Positions 1-11,459 of a DNA stretch of 64,000 nt are shown here, one piece after another (within the stretch, counting starts at the first letter, position 1; each line of letters begins with the position of its first letter). This stretch comes from Capsicum annuum (taxonomy: Eukaryota > Streptophyta > Magnoliopsida > Solanales > Solanaceae). The position numbers were made by a program, and so were the translations under genes. The stretch lies in the NCBI RefSeq assembly GCF_002878395.1, contig NC_061118.1, forward strand, positions 2,430,310 to 2,494,309, given 5' to 3'. The notes below the pieces were generated by a model that ran no database searches, was not told the origin of the DNA, and saw only the letters and a program-made list of their open reading frames with translations.

Positions 1-346
1 AACAATGTAGTATCTTCTTGCTCGATTTTGTTTATCTTCAGAAGCCTTGACTTTGTTCAACAAACCCCAGATTACACGATTTACTTGTGAAGGGTGTCGT
101 TCTTCATACCAATCAAAGTAATCGCATCCACCCAATTTCTATAAAAATAACACAATGGCAAAATAATTACAAGTCAATAATTAATCAACTAATTAAATAA
201 AAATATATTACCTTTGAAATCTTACAAGTAAAAAATCTACGGTCTGGATTTTATTGAGTCCAAGAAGACTTCAATAGAGCTTTATGACCGCACTTACAAT
301 ATCGAAAATCATTATCATAAAAAATAGTGGAAGATGCGCTCAACAT
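1..346 (-). pseudogene. GRF-type zinc-finger protein, broken and cut by the window edge
   Basis: Minus-strand relic starting at an ATG at 346-344. The first exon (346-212) encodes a short leader, then YCKCGHKALLKSSWTQ, and ends in RRFFTCKISK. An intron with GT/AG ends lies at 139-211. The second exon (138-1) opens KLGGCDYFDWYEERHPSQ and runs off the left edge without a stop. The ordered C-x-C ... F-x-C ... GGC-x-Y-F-x-W pattern is the GRF zinc finger, known from nucleic-acid-binding proteins and common in plant MULE-associated small genes. An in-frame TAA at 253-251 follows WTQ in exon 1, so this copy is broken although the splice phase and everything after it remain readable. It lies in the same transposon-like block and orientation as the Ulp1-family relic at 1795-3724. 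The family call is from motif recognition only. Confidence 0.7.
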
Positions 347-699
347 TGTCAAGCTCAGTTGGAAAAAAAATAAAGAAAAGAAAGACCAAATGTAAATTAT
401 TTGAAGAATTTGAACAGATAAAAAAAAGATGATGAAGAAGAAGAAGATTTGGGAATTTAGGGTTGAATTTTAGTAAGAAGATGAATATATAAGACAATGG
501 GGGGGGAATGACCATTGGGGGCCAAATCAGACGCCAAGCCAGCAAAAAGTGTCAACCTGACACATTTGATGCCTATTTGATTTTACGTGTTTAAAATGAA
601 CACTGTCTACTTGATGATGCCTAATCTATTTTAGGTATTTGAACTAAACACTGTTGATGGGTTTCGCCTTTTTTATTTCAATTTAATTTTACTTTTTTA

Positions 700-1790
700 C
701 ATGTAGTGGCAATTTTTTATGTCCAATGAAAGTTGATTTTTTATAATGCAATAGATTCTCCATCCATTGTAACAGATATTCTACCTGTTCTGACATATAT
801 TTTATCTGTTGCAATAGGTTGATTATCTATTGCATTATATTGATGTTTCTATAAAGTCTATCTATTGCAATAGTGGGAAGACCTGTTTGATAAATTCCAA
901 TAGATTATCCACCTGTTGCAACATATGCCTAAATCTGTTTGATATTTTCCAACAGATGTATCGTCTATTGCAACAGATACATTAGCAGTTGCAATATTTG
1001 AATCTAGTATTCCATTTTAATTAATATATTCAAATCTAAGGAAAAAAATAAATTTATAGATAAAATAAAATAAATTGAAGCCTTAAGAAATTATCTAAAA
1101 TAAATCAAGTAATAAATGAAATGTAAAATAATTGTTATGGGTACAGATCTCAACAAATACGTCAAAAATTTAAGTATTGATGCCAAGGATTTCTAAGGAG
1201 GGTTGAGGTTATTACTTTGATAAACTCAAGCAATAAAGATCTGCTCAATATGGACAAGTTGTTCTCCATCCGTTGCTATGAAATTCAACTTTTCTTGTCG
1301 TGAATCTTTATAGTCGCTTATGTACAATTTCTGCGCTTTCTGTTCTTCGTATGTCTATAAAAAGAGTAGTATATTGTAAATGTTGTTTAGTAGTAGCTTC
1401 TACATCCACCTGAAAAGCCAGAATTGGTCAATGTTAATCACGGAGATACAACAAAATGGAAAAGGATAACTCATCTGTTCTAGCAAATCAAATAGATCTT
1501 CATATTTTAAACTATCCCAAATAGATTATATTTCTATTGCAACAATGAATCAACTATTGGGATAAATTTCTACATGAGGAAGACCTGTATGATAATTTCC
1601 AACGAATGAACCATCTATTGCAATATATGACTCATCTATTGCAGCAGATAGGTCATCTATTGGTACAAATAAGAGCGGTACGAAGAGCTATTTCACTTGC
1701 AAAAATAGATGAGACATACGTCACAACAGATACTTTATTTGGTGCAACAAGTTAGTCAACTATTGCAGCAAATATATATATATATATCTA
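700..1790. repeat. Degenerate array of a 16-bp palindrome
   Basis: This stretch is full of imperfect copies of ATCTGTTGCAACAGAT, which is its own reverse complement, separated by short AT-rich spacers (for example 780-1010 and 1470-1790). The same motif recurs at 3840-4860, 8220-10450, 11460-14950 and 25910-27150. Apart from the exon-like piece at 1226-1354 I see no other gene here. Confidence 0.75.
1226..1354 (-). pseudogene. Exon-like open stretch in the palindrome array
   Basis: Reading the minus strand, a good acceptor (pyrimidine-rich run ending TATAG, 1364-1355) is followed by 42 codons that look like protein (TYEEQKAQKLYISDYK..., then LVHIEQIFIA) and a TGA at 1228-1226. A possible donor AAG|GTGAAT lies at 1870/1869, at the end of the readable part of the Ulp1-family relic, so this may be its terminal exon across an intron of about 515 bp filled with palindrome repeats. 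I do not recognise the peptide, and the connection is inference. Confidence 0.3.
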
Positions 1791-1794
1791 TTTA

Positions 1795-3724
1795 ATAATT
1801 TTCAGTAGATATGTCATCTATTGAAATAGAAATGTGTCTGTTTGTTAGTTGGAAGACATATATATTCACCTTCTTCAGCTCGTATTGCTCTTCTTTGGAC
1901 ATTATACATTGCTCAGTATAGCACACGGACAGAGAAGTTACAATTTTATTTTTTTGGATGCTTGATAATGCCTTGGAAATCACTTTTTTCTCATCTTAAC
2001 CTTAATCTATAATGGAGTGGATGGAAATAAAATTGTCTTTGATGGAATGACACCCCTCTTAAATGTCAATTCCTTTATAGAAGTAGTTAATTTATTAATA
2101 GCATTAATCACTACATAATGTTTCACCCTGCAGTCTTGACATTTGCATGCAGAACATTTGCTGGGAGAGGAAAAATTTGTATAATCAGTATGATCATACT
2201 CATAATGGTTTATTTTAAATATTATAAGAGAAGCATCATTAGCACCAATAGCAGCACCACTACCACCACCAACCGCTCCATCACCACTAATACCATCAAC
2301 AATAATAAGCCCACCCTCCAAAATTATTTTTCTTATAATGGTTGTTGCTCCACACAATTTCATTTTTATTCTGCCGATGACCTTAGGGTCCGATAAAGTT
2401 TCCACAGATCATAAGTAAGAAAAAATGGCATCTTCAACTCTCGATTGGTCGAAACTAGCGACGGATGCACAATCTAACATAAATCATTATATATATTAGA
2501 ATGATGATTAGATCATTCAAAAAAATCATTAATTTAAATAAAAATTTAATTATAATTATACTTACTATATCCTTCAAGGGGTTGAAGAGATCAAGAAATT
2601 TTGTATTTTTATTTGTTTTGGCCGACAACCATCTCAAGATTCTTGGATAGAAAACTTCTTCCTGGTAGTTCACTTGTTGTCTCAAATAAGAAAGGGCTTC
2701 AGACACCCAAGCCTATAAAATAACGCCAATAAATCAAAACCATTATTAGTAAAAAAAATGAATGATATCATAATAAAAGAAAGAAATATTTACCATGGAA
2801 ATCAATATAAGTTCACTGTATTTGGCGCTAACGGAGTCAACAAATATTTGACAGTCATTTTGAATATTTCATAACCCCAAGGATAGCTGTTAAATGCCTC
2901 AAGATCCTCGGAGAGCTTTATTAAACCAATGTTTATATTGTTGTTAATGTCTCTCGCCCAAATAATATTATGTGCAAACCAAATCAAACACAATAACTGT
3001 TTGTGCTTCTTTGAAAGTCCTTAACCTTTCAACGCTTCTATTGAATTTTTGTTTCTGAAGCTTGGACCAACAATGAACACCAGGTCATCACGATCACATG
3101 ACTTGCCTTTGCCTTTATTGGGTGTGTGGGGTACTTTTTTGGGGTTAGAATAGGTATAACTTGAGAAGGAGGATAACATTTTAATCTAGTAACTATGGTA
3201 AACTCCTTCCAACCAAAACAAACAAGCATGCCACGGTAATTTATCCACACCTCATCCATCTTATCTTTGTTTTCATACATAAACCTACACTTGAGAAGTT
3301 CATATACCATTTTCATTTGGAAACGAGCATTGTTGTCCTTCGGCAAATCACAATATTTCCCAAAGCAGCTGTCCCAGAAATAAGCATCCAATTTTTGTTC
3401 TCAAAGTATTTTTCTAAAGACGTCGAAAGATTTTTCCATGGATGACTTAACCACAAAATCACCCATTAAATTTGTGTTACTATCGCACTATATTCTCATA
3501 GGATAATGATCAATGCTGAAGGTTTTGACCAACTCTTCGATGGAAGGGCTATTAGCATTTGGATCATCTCTTTTAAAATATTTTTCCTCCCGGTGTTCAT
3601 CATATTCTACTCCTGATTGAGATAACGCTTGTAAACCAAGCTCATAGAGTGGTGGATGTAGCCTAAATGCTTCACTTGTTCCTTTACTTAGACTTGATTT
3701 GGTTTCTGTTCTTTTGGGAGCCAT
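1795..3724 (-). pseudogene. DUF1985/Ulp1-family transposon gene, N-terminal and middle parts, broken
   Basis: The start is probably the ATG at 3724-3722 ([15 protein letters not shown]...). In order on the minus strand there are: an acidic/Ser-rich N-terminus, a DUF1985-type region (CFGKYCDLPKDNNARFQMKM, then DEVWINYRGMLVCFGWKEF), a WAHN/WARDINNN-I-LGLIKLSEDLEAF-like block near 2960-2800, an LRQQVNYQEEV block, and a Gly-rich stretch followed by a Cys-rich KCSACKCQDC motif at about 2170-2140. Two introns with GT/AG ends are visible at 2713-2793 and 2474-2565. Breaks: in-frame stops just after PMRI (near 3488) and after the KIL of RKIL (near 3400), a stop near 3030, a frameshift near 2412 and another stop at about 2007. 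The C-terminal Ulp1 cysteine-protease domain is not found; the reading frame dissolves into palindrome repeats near 1870. Genes of this family are carried by plant MULEs. Non-functional as it stands. Confidence 0.75.
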
Positions 3725-3748
3725 ATTATCTAAAATTAACACGAACAT

Positions 3749-4860
3749 AAAAAAATATATTATAGTTGATTAATGCATCATTAAATGGATAACAATAAAT
3801 CTAACAAGCAAAATAGTAAAATAATAATTCCAACATATCACTTATCTGTTTCACCAGGTAGTATATCTGTTGCAGCATATAACAACTTGTTACAGCGGAT
3901 GAGTAATCTATTGTAATAATACAAAATATATCACTCATCTTTTAAGATAGATGAATGGTCTGTACAATAAATCACATATTGTTGCAACATATGAGTGATC
4001 TGTTGGAATAGTTAAATAACCTGTTGAAATGGATGAGTAATCTATTACAATACAAAATATATCACTCATCTATTGAAAAAAATAAATAGTTTGTGTAGCA
4101 TATCACACATCTGTTGCAACATCAACTGTTGTAACATATGAGTGATCTGTTGGAACAGTTAAATAACCTGTAGCAATGACTGAGTAATCTATTATGATAA
4201 TACAAAACATATTACTCATCTGTTGAAAAAACTGAATGGTCTGTACAACAGATCACACATCTGTTGTAACATATGAATGATCTATCGGAATAGTTAACTA
4301 ACCTATAGCAACGGCTGAGTAATCTTTTGCGATAATACAAAACATATCACTTATCTATTGAGAAAGATGGTCTGTACAATAGGTCACACATCTGTTGTAA
4401 AATATGAGTGATCTGTTAGAACAGTTATTAATGGTCAATATTGTTTAGATTTCTTCTAATATAAGGGTCATCTATCGCGATAGATGAATAATCAGTTGGA
4501 AAAATCAAGTCTTAGACATGTCCTGTTAGAAGATTTGATAGGATTTTATCCAATAGGAGGTTCATCTGTTGTATCAAATCATTAATCCAATGGTTATTTC
4601 ATTGCATCATATGGTTAATCAATTGCATCAAATTTTTTATTCGATGCTTAATCTGTTGCAAAATATGGTTAATCTATTGCATCAGGTTTTTAAGTTATTG
4701 TATCATATGCTAAATCTGTTGCATCAGATGATTAATCTGTTGCATTAGAATTTTAATCTGATCGTTCCTCTGGTGCATCAGATGGTTGATCTATTGCATC
4801 ATATGATAAACTTGTTACATCAGATGGTTAATATGTTGCATTAGATGGATAATCTGTTGG
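3749..4860. repeat. Palindrome-derived array upstream of the Ulp1 relic
   Basis: Dense degenerate copies of the ATCTGTTGCAACAGAT unit. From about 3840 to 4440 the spacing includes GAGTGATCTGTTGGAACAG-like phrases. From about 4560 to 4860 the spacer changes to ATCAGATGGTTAATCTGTTG-like phrases. No gene is seen. The position suggests the subterminal region of MULE A. Confidence 0.7.
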
Positions 4861-5399
4861 AGAAAATAAAAAATAGTAGCACAATTTTATTCAACAGAAA
4901 AACAACAATATCACCATTTTTATCAAGAACAAGAATAGAACAAATCAACCCAATTCGTTGTTTTATTTGTATAAACACAAAAAACAAAAATCAAACTTCA
5001 AAAAAATACAACAAACAACAAAAAATCATAATTCACTTCGAAAAAAAGAAGAGAAGAAATACCAGAAATTAGGGTTTTATTTAGACTGCATTTTAAATTA
5101 AAGCAACAAATATTGAAATTGTTAACCAATAATATAAGAGAATTTGGCTCAAGTTCTTCATTTTTTTCAAAACTAAAAAGGCCATAAATTTTTCCTATCA
5201 AAGAAGAAAAAGAACGATATGATGTTGAAGTTGTTATGGCAGGAAAGCAAGGTTGTCACGTCGATTAAAGATTGAAGAATTTGAAGTTGTTGTAGCCATA
5301 GAGCAAGGTTGTCACATTGATTGAAGGTTGAAGTCAAAAAGGAACTCGAAGCCCAACTATTTATCATCGAATGTTGAAGTCGCCGAGGATTAAAAAGAG
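4861..5399. other. Gene-free inner part of the MULE A end
   Basis: AT-rich sequence with A-rich runs and short locally repeated phrases (GAAGTTGTTATGGCAGGAAAG and GAAGTTGTTGTAGCC around 5226-5300). No convincing reading frame or RNA gene was found. Confidence 0.5.
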
Positions 5400-5800
5400 A
5401 AATTTGTAGAACTATTGGTTGGGAGAGAGTTGAGAGAAGCTATCGAGAGAGAGGAGGGAGACTAGTTAATTTGGATTAGAGAGGGGAACTCAAAGCCCAA
5501 CTATTTATCATCAAAGGTTGAAGTTGCCGAGCATTGAAAGGAGAAATTTGCAGAATTGTTGGTTGGGAGGGAGTTAAGAGAAGCTATCAAGAGAGAAGAG
5601 AGAGACTGGTTGATTTGGATTGAAGAGGGGTGTGGGATAGGTTGATTTGTATTTTTTAAAAGATTATAAAGTTTTAAAAATATTAATCAAGTCCACAATT
5701 AACTTAATCAAGTTTTCTAATGATGCTTGACCCTTTAAGTTGGTCAATGTCACCAATCCTTCATTCAAGACTTAAAAGACACCTTTCCTTCAATTTTCTC
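5400..5800. mobile_element. Right terminal inverted-repeat end of MULE A
   Basis: Read from 5800 towards lower coordinates, the sequence starts GAGAAAATTGAAGG and is recognisably the same as the left end of MULE B at 7987-8230 in opposite orientation. The shared stretch covers the phrases around AAGGATTGGTGACATTGACC and a GAGAGA-rich segment (5430-5640). It therefore marks the outer end of the element carrying the GRF and Ulp1 relics. The 9 bp after it (AACTTAGTA, 5801-5809) would be its target duplication, but the left end is outside the window, so this cannot be tested here. Confidence 0.55.
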
Positions 5801-6124
5801 AACTTAGTAACTTATGCTCTGTGAAGAACGCATTAACTATAAGAAGTCGCCGAATGTAAGAAAACAAACAAAGAATAAAAAACACTAAAATTTTGCAACT
5901 ACAAAAATCTCAAAGTTCTATGTCCAATTAATTTTTTACCATTTAAAAATAGAAAGAGAGAAATAATTGTGATTGACAAGAATAAAAACATCAGTATTTT
6001 TATTTGAAACTTCCAAAAGTCTAGAAATATTTAAATTTTTTAAGAGTGTATATCTTTTTCTTTGAAAGCATTAACTATAAGGAATTATTGGACATAAGAA
6101 AGTAAATATAGAGTAAGAAACAAT

Positions 6125-6182
6125 ATATACATACATACATACATACATATATATATACATACATACATACATATATATATAT

Positions 6183-6227
<45 letters not shown>
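6125..6227. repeat. (CATA)n/(TA)n microsatellite
   Basis: Alternating blocks of CATA and TA repeats, ending in a pure TA run of about 45 bp. Confidence 0.95.
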
Positions 6228-6229
<2 letters not shown>

Positions 6230-6924
6230 GATTTTAAGAGTTTTTGTTCTACTGCTTTCTAGAATTTAATTATATATTAGATTTTGATTTTATTTTTATT
6301 TTCTTGAGATCGTCCTATATTGTTTTATGTGTAGTTTTGTTTTAGTGTTTTGAGAAATTAATTTTATGTATTTCACTATTTATCTTTTGTATTTGTGATA
6401 GGTGTTATGGCAAAACTACGATATTGTTAGCCTCTTGGTAAATGATTTTCAGTTTTCTTCCATCTCAATTTTTAGGTTTTCATCTCCTAATTTATCATAA
6501 TTTCTTCCGTTATTACTAATTTATTACAAATGGTTATGTTATATTTTTATATTCATATATAACATAGTTCTTTTTTTGTTATATTGTTTAGAGTGTGTTT
6601 TTGTCTATCAATAACAAAATAATTTTGATATTAGTTACAAATTTTGTTTACTAAAAGATGTTCACTATAACTAGCATGTAACATTTTTGTCAAATTAAAC
6701 TTCACATGTGACATGATGACTATTTTTTCTACGTACTAAAAAATCTACATCTAAATACGGCTTAATATGTAGATCGTGAATATGACATTTGTAAGCTTAT
6801 ATTGAATTGTTTAATGTTGCAATCTCTTTATGTCAAAAGGGATGATTATGATAATGTGTCTAAATTTGTTATAAGCTCTCGTGTGTTGAAAAGGTTCAAA
6901 GTTAAAATTTAATTCATAAATTTA

Positions 6925-7062
6925 ATGATAGATATTTTCTACTTAGCTCGGGCCAATGGTAAAGATAATATTTCAGTGCAGCTCTCGGGCGAAGAAAAAA
7001 AAGATTCAATTTCTGACAGAGTTGCAAGCACCTCACAAAGTGAGCAATATATCTTAGTTCTC
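6925..7062 (+). other. Possible unrecognised exon fragment
   Basis: An open frame with less biased composition than its surroundings reads FYLARANGKDNISVQLSG, then a polar segment EEKKDSISDRVASTSQSEQ, before becoming AT-rich and hydrophobic. It could be an old captured exon. I recognise no family and there is no clear splice context, so this is only a lead. Confidence 0.2.
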
Positions 7063-7642
7063 ATTTCCACCCCTTGTGGCATACCTACTTATTCTTTCTT
7101 TTATTTTACTCATATAGTCTTTTTAAGGTCACAACAAATATTTATATGCTTGCAATATATTATCTTTAAAAAACTTTTATTATTAAAAAGAATCATTATT
7201 TTCTTTTAAATAAAGATTTGCAATGAGGTGTTGGATTATCAATTAAATTAGACTTTTAGGGTTTAGTATGATAAAAATTGATGGCTATGAATGAGGTATT
7301 GATTGATGATATCAAAGACAGATGATTTATAGTGATGTATATATGTCGTAAGTTTAGTAATGATCATTTCAATTAGTGACGGTGGTGGTGATTTTGGTGT
7401 ATTTAGATTTTATTTCACATTGAAAAGAAAAGATGGGGAAGGGTTAATAAGGAAAAATATTATAATATAGGAAAACAAGCTTTCATCAACAAGTAACAAT
7501 TCAGATAATCAACCAACAGACTATTTAATGAAATTTGTAGTTATAGTAATTTAGTTATATTGTTTTCTTTGTTTTTCTCCTTTCTTCAAATTTAGAGCAA
7601 AGTTTCAATTTTCAAAGTTTGAAATTATTAATAAACTAAATA

Positions 7643-7682
7643 CCCGTGCCTATGCAAGGAACGGGCATTTTGGCAACACTAA
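7643..7682 (+). mobile_element. Helitron-3'-end-like relic
   Basis: CCCGT (7643-7647) pairs with ACGGG (7661-7665) and is followed 13 nt later by CTAA (7679-7682) and a T. Hairpin plus CTRR plus T is the Helitron 3' pattern. The stem is short and no matching 5' end was identified, so this is weak. Confidence 0.25.
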
Positions 7683-8219
7683 TGTACAAAAAGATCCAAC
7701 TTTGAGGAAGATTATTTCCTACTTGTTTTAATTGTTTAGTATAAAAGTAAAAAAATTGAGCTTGCTAGACTGGTCCAACCAATACAAAAGTGATTATATA
7801 AGTGGATAAAAATCTAGTTAGATTGTTGCAACTACAGTTGGCAGCACGTCTTTCGTTTGGACATTCGTAAAAAAGTACATGATGCACATCTCATTTGAAA
7901 GTTTCAAATATATAAGTTGAGGAGACATACGTAGATTTTGAAATATTTATTGCACCATAAAATTATCAAAATACTCTTGGTAATTTGAGAAAATTGAAGG
8001 AAAAGTGACTTTTAAGTCTTGAATGAAGGATTGGTGACATTGACCAACTTAAAGGGTCAAACATAATTAAAAAACTTGATTAGGTTAATTGTGGACTTGA
8101 TTAATATTTTCAAAACTTTTTAATCTTTTTAAAAATACAAATCAACCCACACAGATAAAACTTCTCTCTCTCAACAAATCAATCTCTTTTCTCTCTTTCT
8201 CTCAATAGTTTCTCTCTCC

Positions 8220-10450
8220 AATCTGTTGCACAAATTAGTAATTTGTTGCAACATGTATGAATAATCTGTTGCACAGATTAGTAATTTGTTGCAATATATA
8301 TAACTAATCTGTTGCAACAGATGAGTAATCTATTACAATATTTCAATGACAACAACTTCGAGTTCTTCATCGTCTCTTTTCAATTTTCACAGGTAAAAAA
8401 TTAGGGCTTTTTAGTTATGACAAAATGAGGAACTTGATTTGTTGGTGTTTGTTATTTTTTTATGTTTGTTATTTTTTAGTTAAATTTATCATCTGGGTGT
8501 ATCTTCTACTGCTGTTTTTTAACAATAGATAAAACATATAACGTGAATCCAACAAATGAGTAATCTGTTGCAATATGTATGACTAATCTGTTGTGCAAAT
8601 TAGTAATTTGTTACAACATATATGACTAATTTGTTAAAACATATATGACTAATTTATTGCGCAGATTAGTAATCTGTTGCAACATATATGACTAATTTGT
8701 TGCGACAGATGAGTAATCTGTTGAATATATATAACTAAGCTGTTGCAACAGATGAGTCATATGTTGCAACAATATGTGGGTAATCTGTTGCAACAAATGT
8801 ATCATATGTTGCAATAAATTACTAATTTATTGGATTTATATTATAGTGTTGTAACATGAATCCAATATATGAGTCATCTGTTTCAATAGATTAGTCATAT
8901 GTTGCAACAGATTACTCACTTGTTACAATAGATACTCATATGTTGGATTAATATTGTAGATTATATCCATTGTAGCAGTGGCAGATACACCAAATAAAAA
9001 ATTCAACAAAAATATAATTTTACTTACAAAATCACCTATGAAGCAATGTCCAAGTGATATACGAACAAAATTGGACCTTAAAAAGTTCCAAAAATTTCAA
9101 CAGGGGCACAACGAATAAGTAAAACACATGAAAAATTTCATAAAACAGGTAAAGAAGACAAAGATAAAATATTATACATCAAATGCAAAAGGATCGAGGG
9201 GACAAACGTTTGAGTTCTCCTAAAAATGTTTAAGTTCCCTAGTATTTTAATTGCTTTCTAATAGTTGACCCATCTGTTACAACAAATTTTTTATCTGTTT
9301 GATAATTTCCAATAGACAAATCATCTAATGCAATATGTTAGTCATCTGTTGATTCAAATTAAGCAATTATTAGTAATAACTAAATTGATTTAGCTAAAAT
9401 TAAAGACATCTCTTAGACAATGGGACAAACATTTGAGTTCTCCTAAAAATATTTGAGTTCCCTAGTATATTAATTATTTTTCAACAGATGGCCTATTTGT
9501 GGCAACAAGTTAGTCATCTGTTGCAACAGATGTTTATAACAGGTTAGTCATTTATTGATTTAAATTAAGCAATTATTAATAATAACTAAACTAATTTAAT
9601 TAAAATTGAAGACAATTCTTTAATACAAGACCTTAGACAAGGGGACAAATGTTTGAATTCTCCTAAAAACATTTGAGCTTTAGTATTTTAAATTATTTTT
9701 CAACATATATCTTGCCTATTTAATAATTTCCAACAGATGAGTCATATGTTGTAACAATTTAGTCATCTGTTGCAACAGATATCTATATTTGTTTGATAAT
9801 TTATAATAGATAAATTAGTTATTGCAACAGATTAGTCATCTGTTACAACAATGTCTATATTTGTTTGATCATTTTCAATAGATGTCTTTAACTGTTTAGT
9901 CTTTTTCAATAGATTACTCATCTATTGCAACATGTTAGTAATCTATTGATTCAAATTAAGTCATTATTAGTAATAACTAAATTGATTTAACTAAAATAAA
10001 TATGAATTAATAAGTTCAATTACAATTTCAATTAATCTCATGATAATTACACGATCAGCTAAGTATGTTCGTCCTGAGTAGAGTAATCAATTGATCAATT
10101 TTATTTGAAATGATTCAAAATAAGCCATCTTTAGAAAGAACTATATTGATTTAACTAAAATTAAAGATGAATTAGTAAGGTTAATTATGATTTCAATTAA
10201 TCTCATGGTAAAAATGGTGTATTGATAAATAATGATTTGTTATTGTTTCTATTGAATAAATCTTGCTATTGATTTATTTTTTTAATAAATGAATAATCTG
10301 TTGCAACAAATGAACAATTTGTTGCAATAGATGAATCATATGTTGCAAAAATAAATCAATTACTTCAATAAATGAGTCATATGTTGCAATAGAAGGGTCA
10401 TCTATTGTAACAAATGGACCCTATGTTGCAACAAATAGATCATCTGTTGG
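8220..10450. repeat. Left palindrome/satellite arm of MULE B
   Basis: Many copies of the TCTGTTGCAACAGA unit (8220-8960, 9260-9960, 10280-10450), interleaved with a unique-looking module at about 8965-9220 and with satellite-like pieces at 9350-9420, 9540-9600 and 9955-10210. The satellite pieces run in the opposite orientation to the array right of 11830. The module at 8965-9220 reappears inverted at 26630-26885. No gene is seen. Confidence 0.75.
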
Positions 10451-10721
10451 AAGAACTCAAGAGCCATGACTTTTCTATCATTTAAATAAAAAAATGATTC
10501 ATAAATAAATAATATAAAAAAATATTATAAAAATAATTTTGTAGCTATTTAATTTAAATAACTAAAATACCAAAAAGTTAAAAAGTTATGACTTTTCACT
10601 TTTTTTGTATTTAAATCTATTTTTAATTTAAATAATCGAAAAGTCACTAAGTTTGATTTAATTAAGGTGAACGGTCATGATTTTTTGCCTAACACACTTC
10701 GCTACTCACTTATTCAATCTT

Positions 10722-10730
10722 TTATAAATA
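10722..10730 (+). promoter_or_regulatory. TATA box of the small MULE B gene
   Basis: TTATAAATA lies about 250 bp before the ATG at 10979. It is followed by a pyrimidine-rich leader, a splice-donor-like TTAAG|GTATGT near 10831 and an acceptor-like TTCTAG at 10971-10976. This is the expected layout of a plant promoter with an intron in the 5' leader. Confidence 0.5.
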
Positions 10731-10978
10731 GGTCTCCTCAGCTCTATCTCTTGCATCTTGTCTTGCATAAAACCGCCATTATATCTTCAATCACTTCTCT
10801 TTCAAAAATAAATTTCTTGTTCGTCCGTTAAGGTATGTTTTATTTTCTTGATCTAATATGAAAATTATTAACATGCATCTATTTTCTAATTAAGTTTCAC
10901 ATTTTTTTTGTTAAACTACTAGTTGGTAGTATATATGTGGTTAGTGTTTTATGTTATTTGTTCATGCATGTTCTAGAT

Positions 10979-11137
10979 ATGAATGATCTGATTTGGTACA
11001 TGGCGATTCTACTTAACACCGTGTAGGAACTTGAAAGGCTGAATCATGAACTCGAGTAAGAGTTAGGCGCCGCGAGAGCAAGGGTGCTTCGTGGGATTCA
11101 AAGGTTGGGGGGTCTGTTGCGCAATATTTTTGATTGA
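10979..11137 (+). pseudogene. Tiny spliced gene at the centre of MULE B, two premature stops
   Basis: The ATG at 10979 lies three bases after a TTCTAG acceptor. The frame of 53 codons has TAG at 11024-11026 and TAA at 11057-11059 before its natural-looking TGA at 11135-11137. The readable pieces are MNDLIWYMAILLNTV, ELERLNHELE and ELGAARARVLRGIQRLGG, giving a short hydrophobic N-terminus, an acidic helical segment and a basic Arg-rich helix. Both stops can arise from one C-to-T change each (CAG to TAG, CAA to TAA). The composition is far more GC-rich than the surroundings, and the gene has its own TATA box and leader intron. It sits exactly between the two inverted repeat arms, so it is either the element's cargo or a captured host piece. 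I recognise no family. Confidence 0.5.
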
Positions 11138-11138
11138 C

Positions 11139-11177
<39 letters not shown>
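11139..11177. repeat. (TAA)n microsatellite
   Basis: Thirteen uninterrupted or nearly uninterrupted TAA/AAT triplets directly after the stop of the small gene. Confidence 0.95.
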
Positions 11178-11459
11178 TAGGTTATATATTTTTTTATCAT
11201 ATGTAGTTTATTTTATCGGATCTACCTAACATTGTAAATATTTTTTATGTAATGAATGAGAAAATCTATATTTGATTGACTAAGTTTATTCTTATTTTTT
11301 TTTCATTCTACCTATTTTTTTAAGATGTTGTGAGGTGTAGGTTTTTTAGCGTTCGAAAGTGGAAAGAATAAATTACAAGAAAGAATGTGTTTGGTTGAGA
11401 GCAAGGTCATAGACTAAAATTAAATAACAACACAAGATTATTTACTATTTTAGTAAAAT

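Larger units (their letters stand above)
5801..7977. other. Spacer between two MULEs, no clear gene
   Basis: AT-rich sequence between the outward ends of MULE A and MULE B. It contains a short direct duplication (GCATTAACTATAAG at about 5830 and 6068), the microsatellite at 6125-6227, an exon-like patch at 6925-7062 and a Helitron-end-like hairpin at 7643-7682. Its last part (about 7940-7977) belongs to the minisatellite that resumes at 27728. Confidence 0.6.

Noticed and set aside
315..545. 76-codon hydrophobic frame on the minus strand
   Set aside because: Low-complexity Phe/Leu-rich translation of AT-rich DNA overlapping the start of the GRF relic in another frame.
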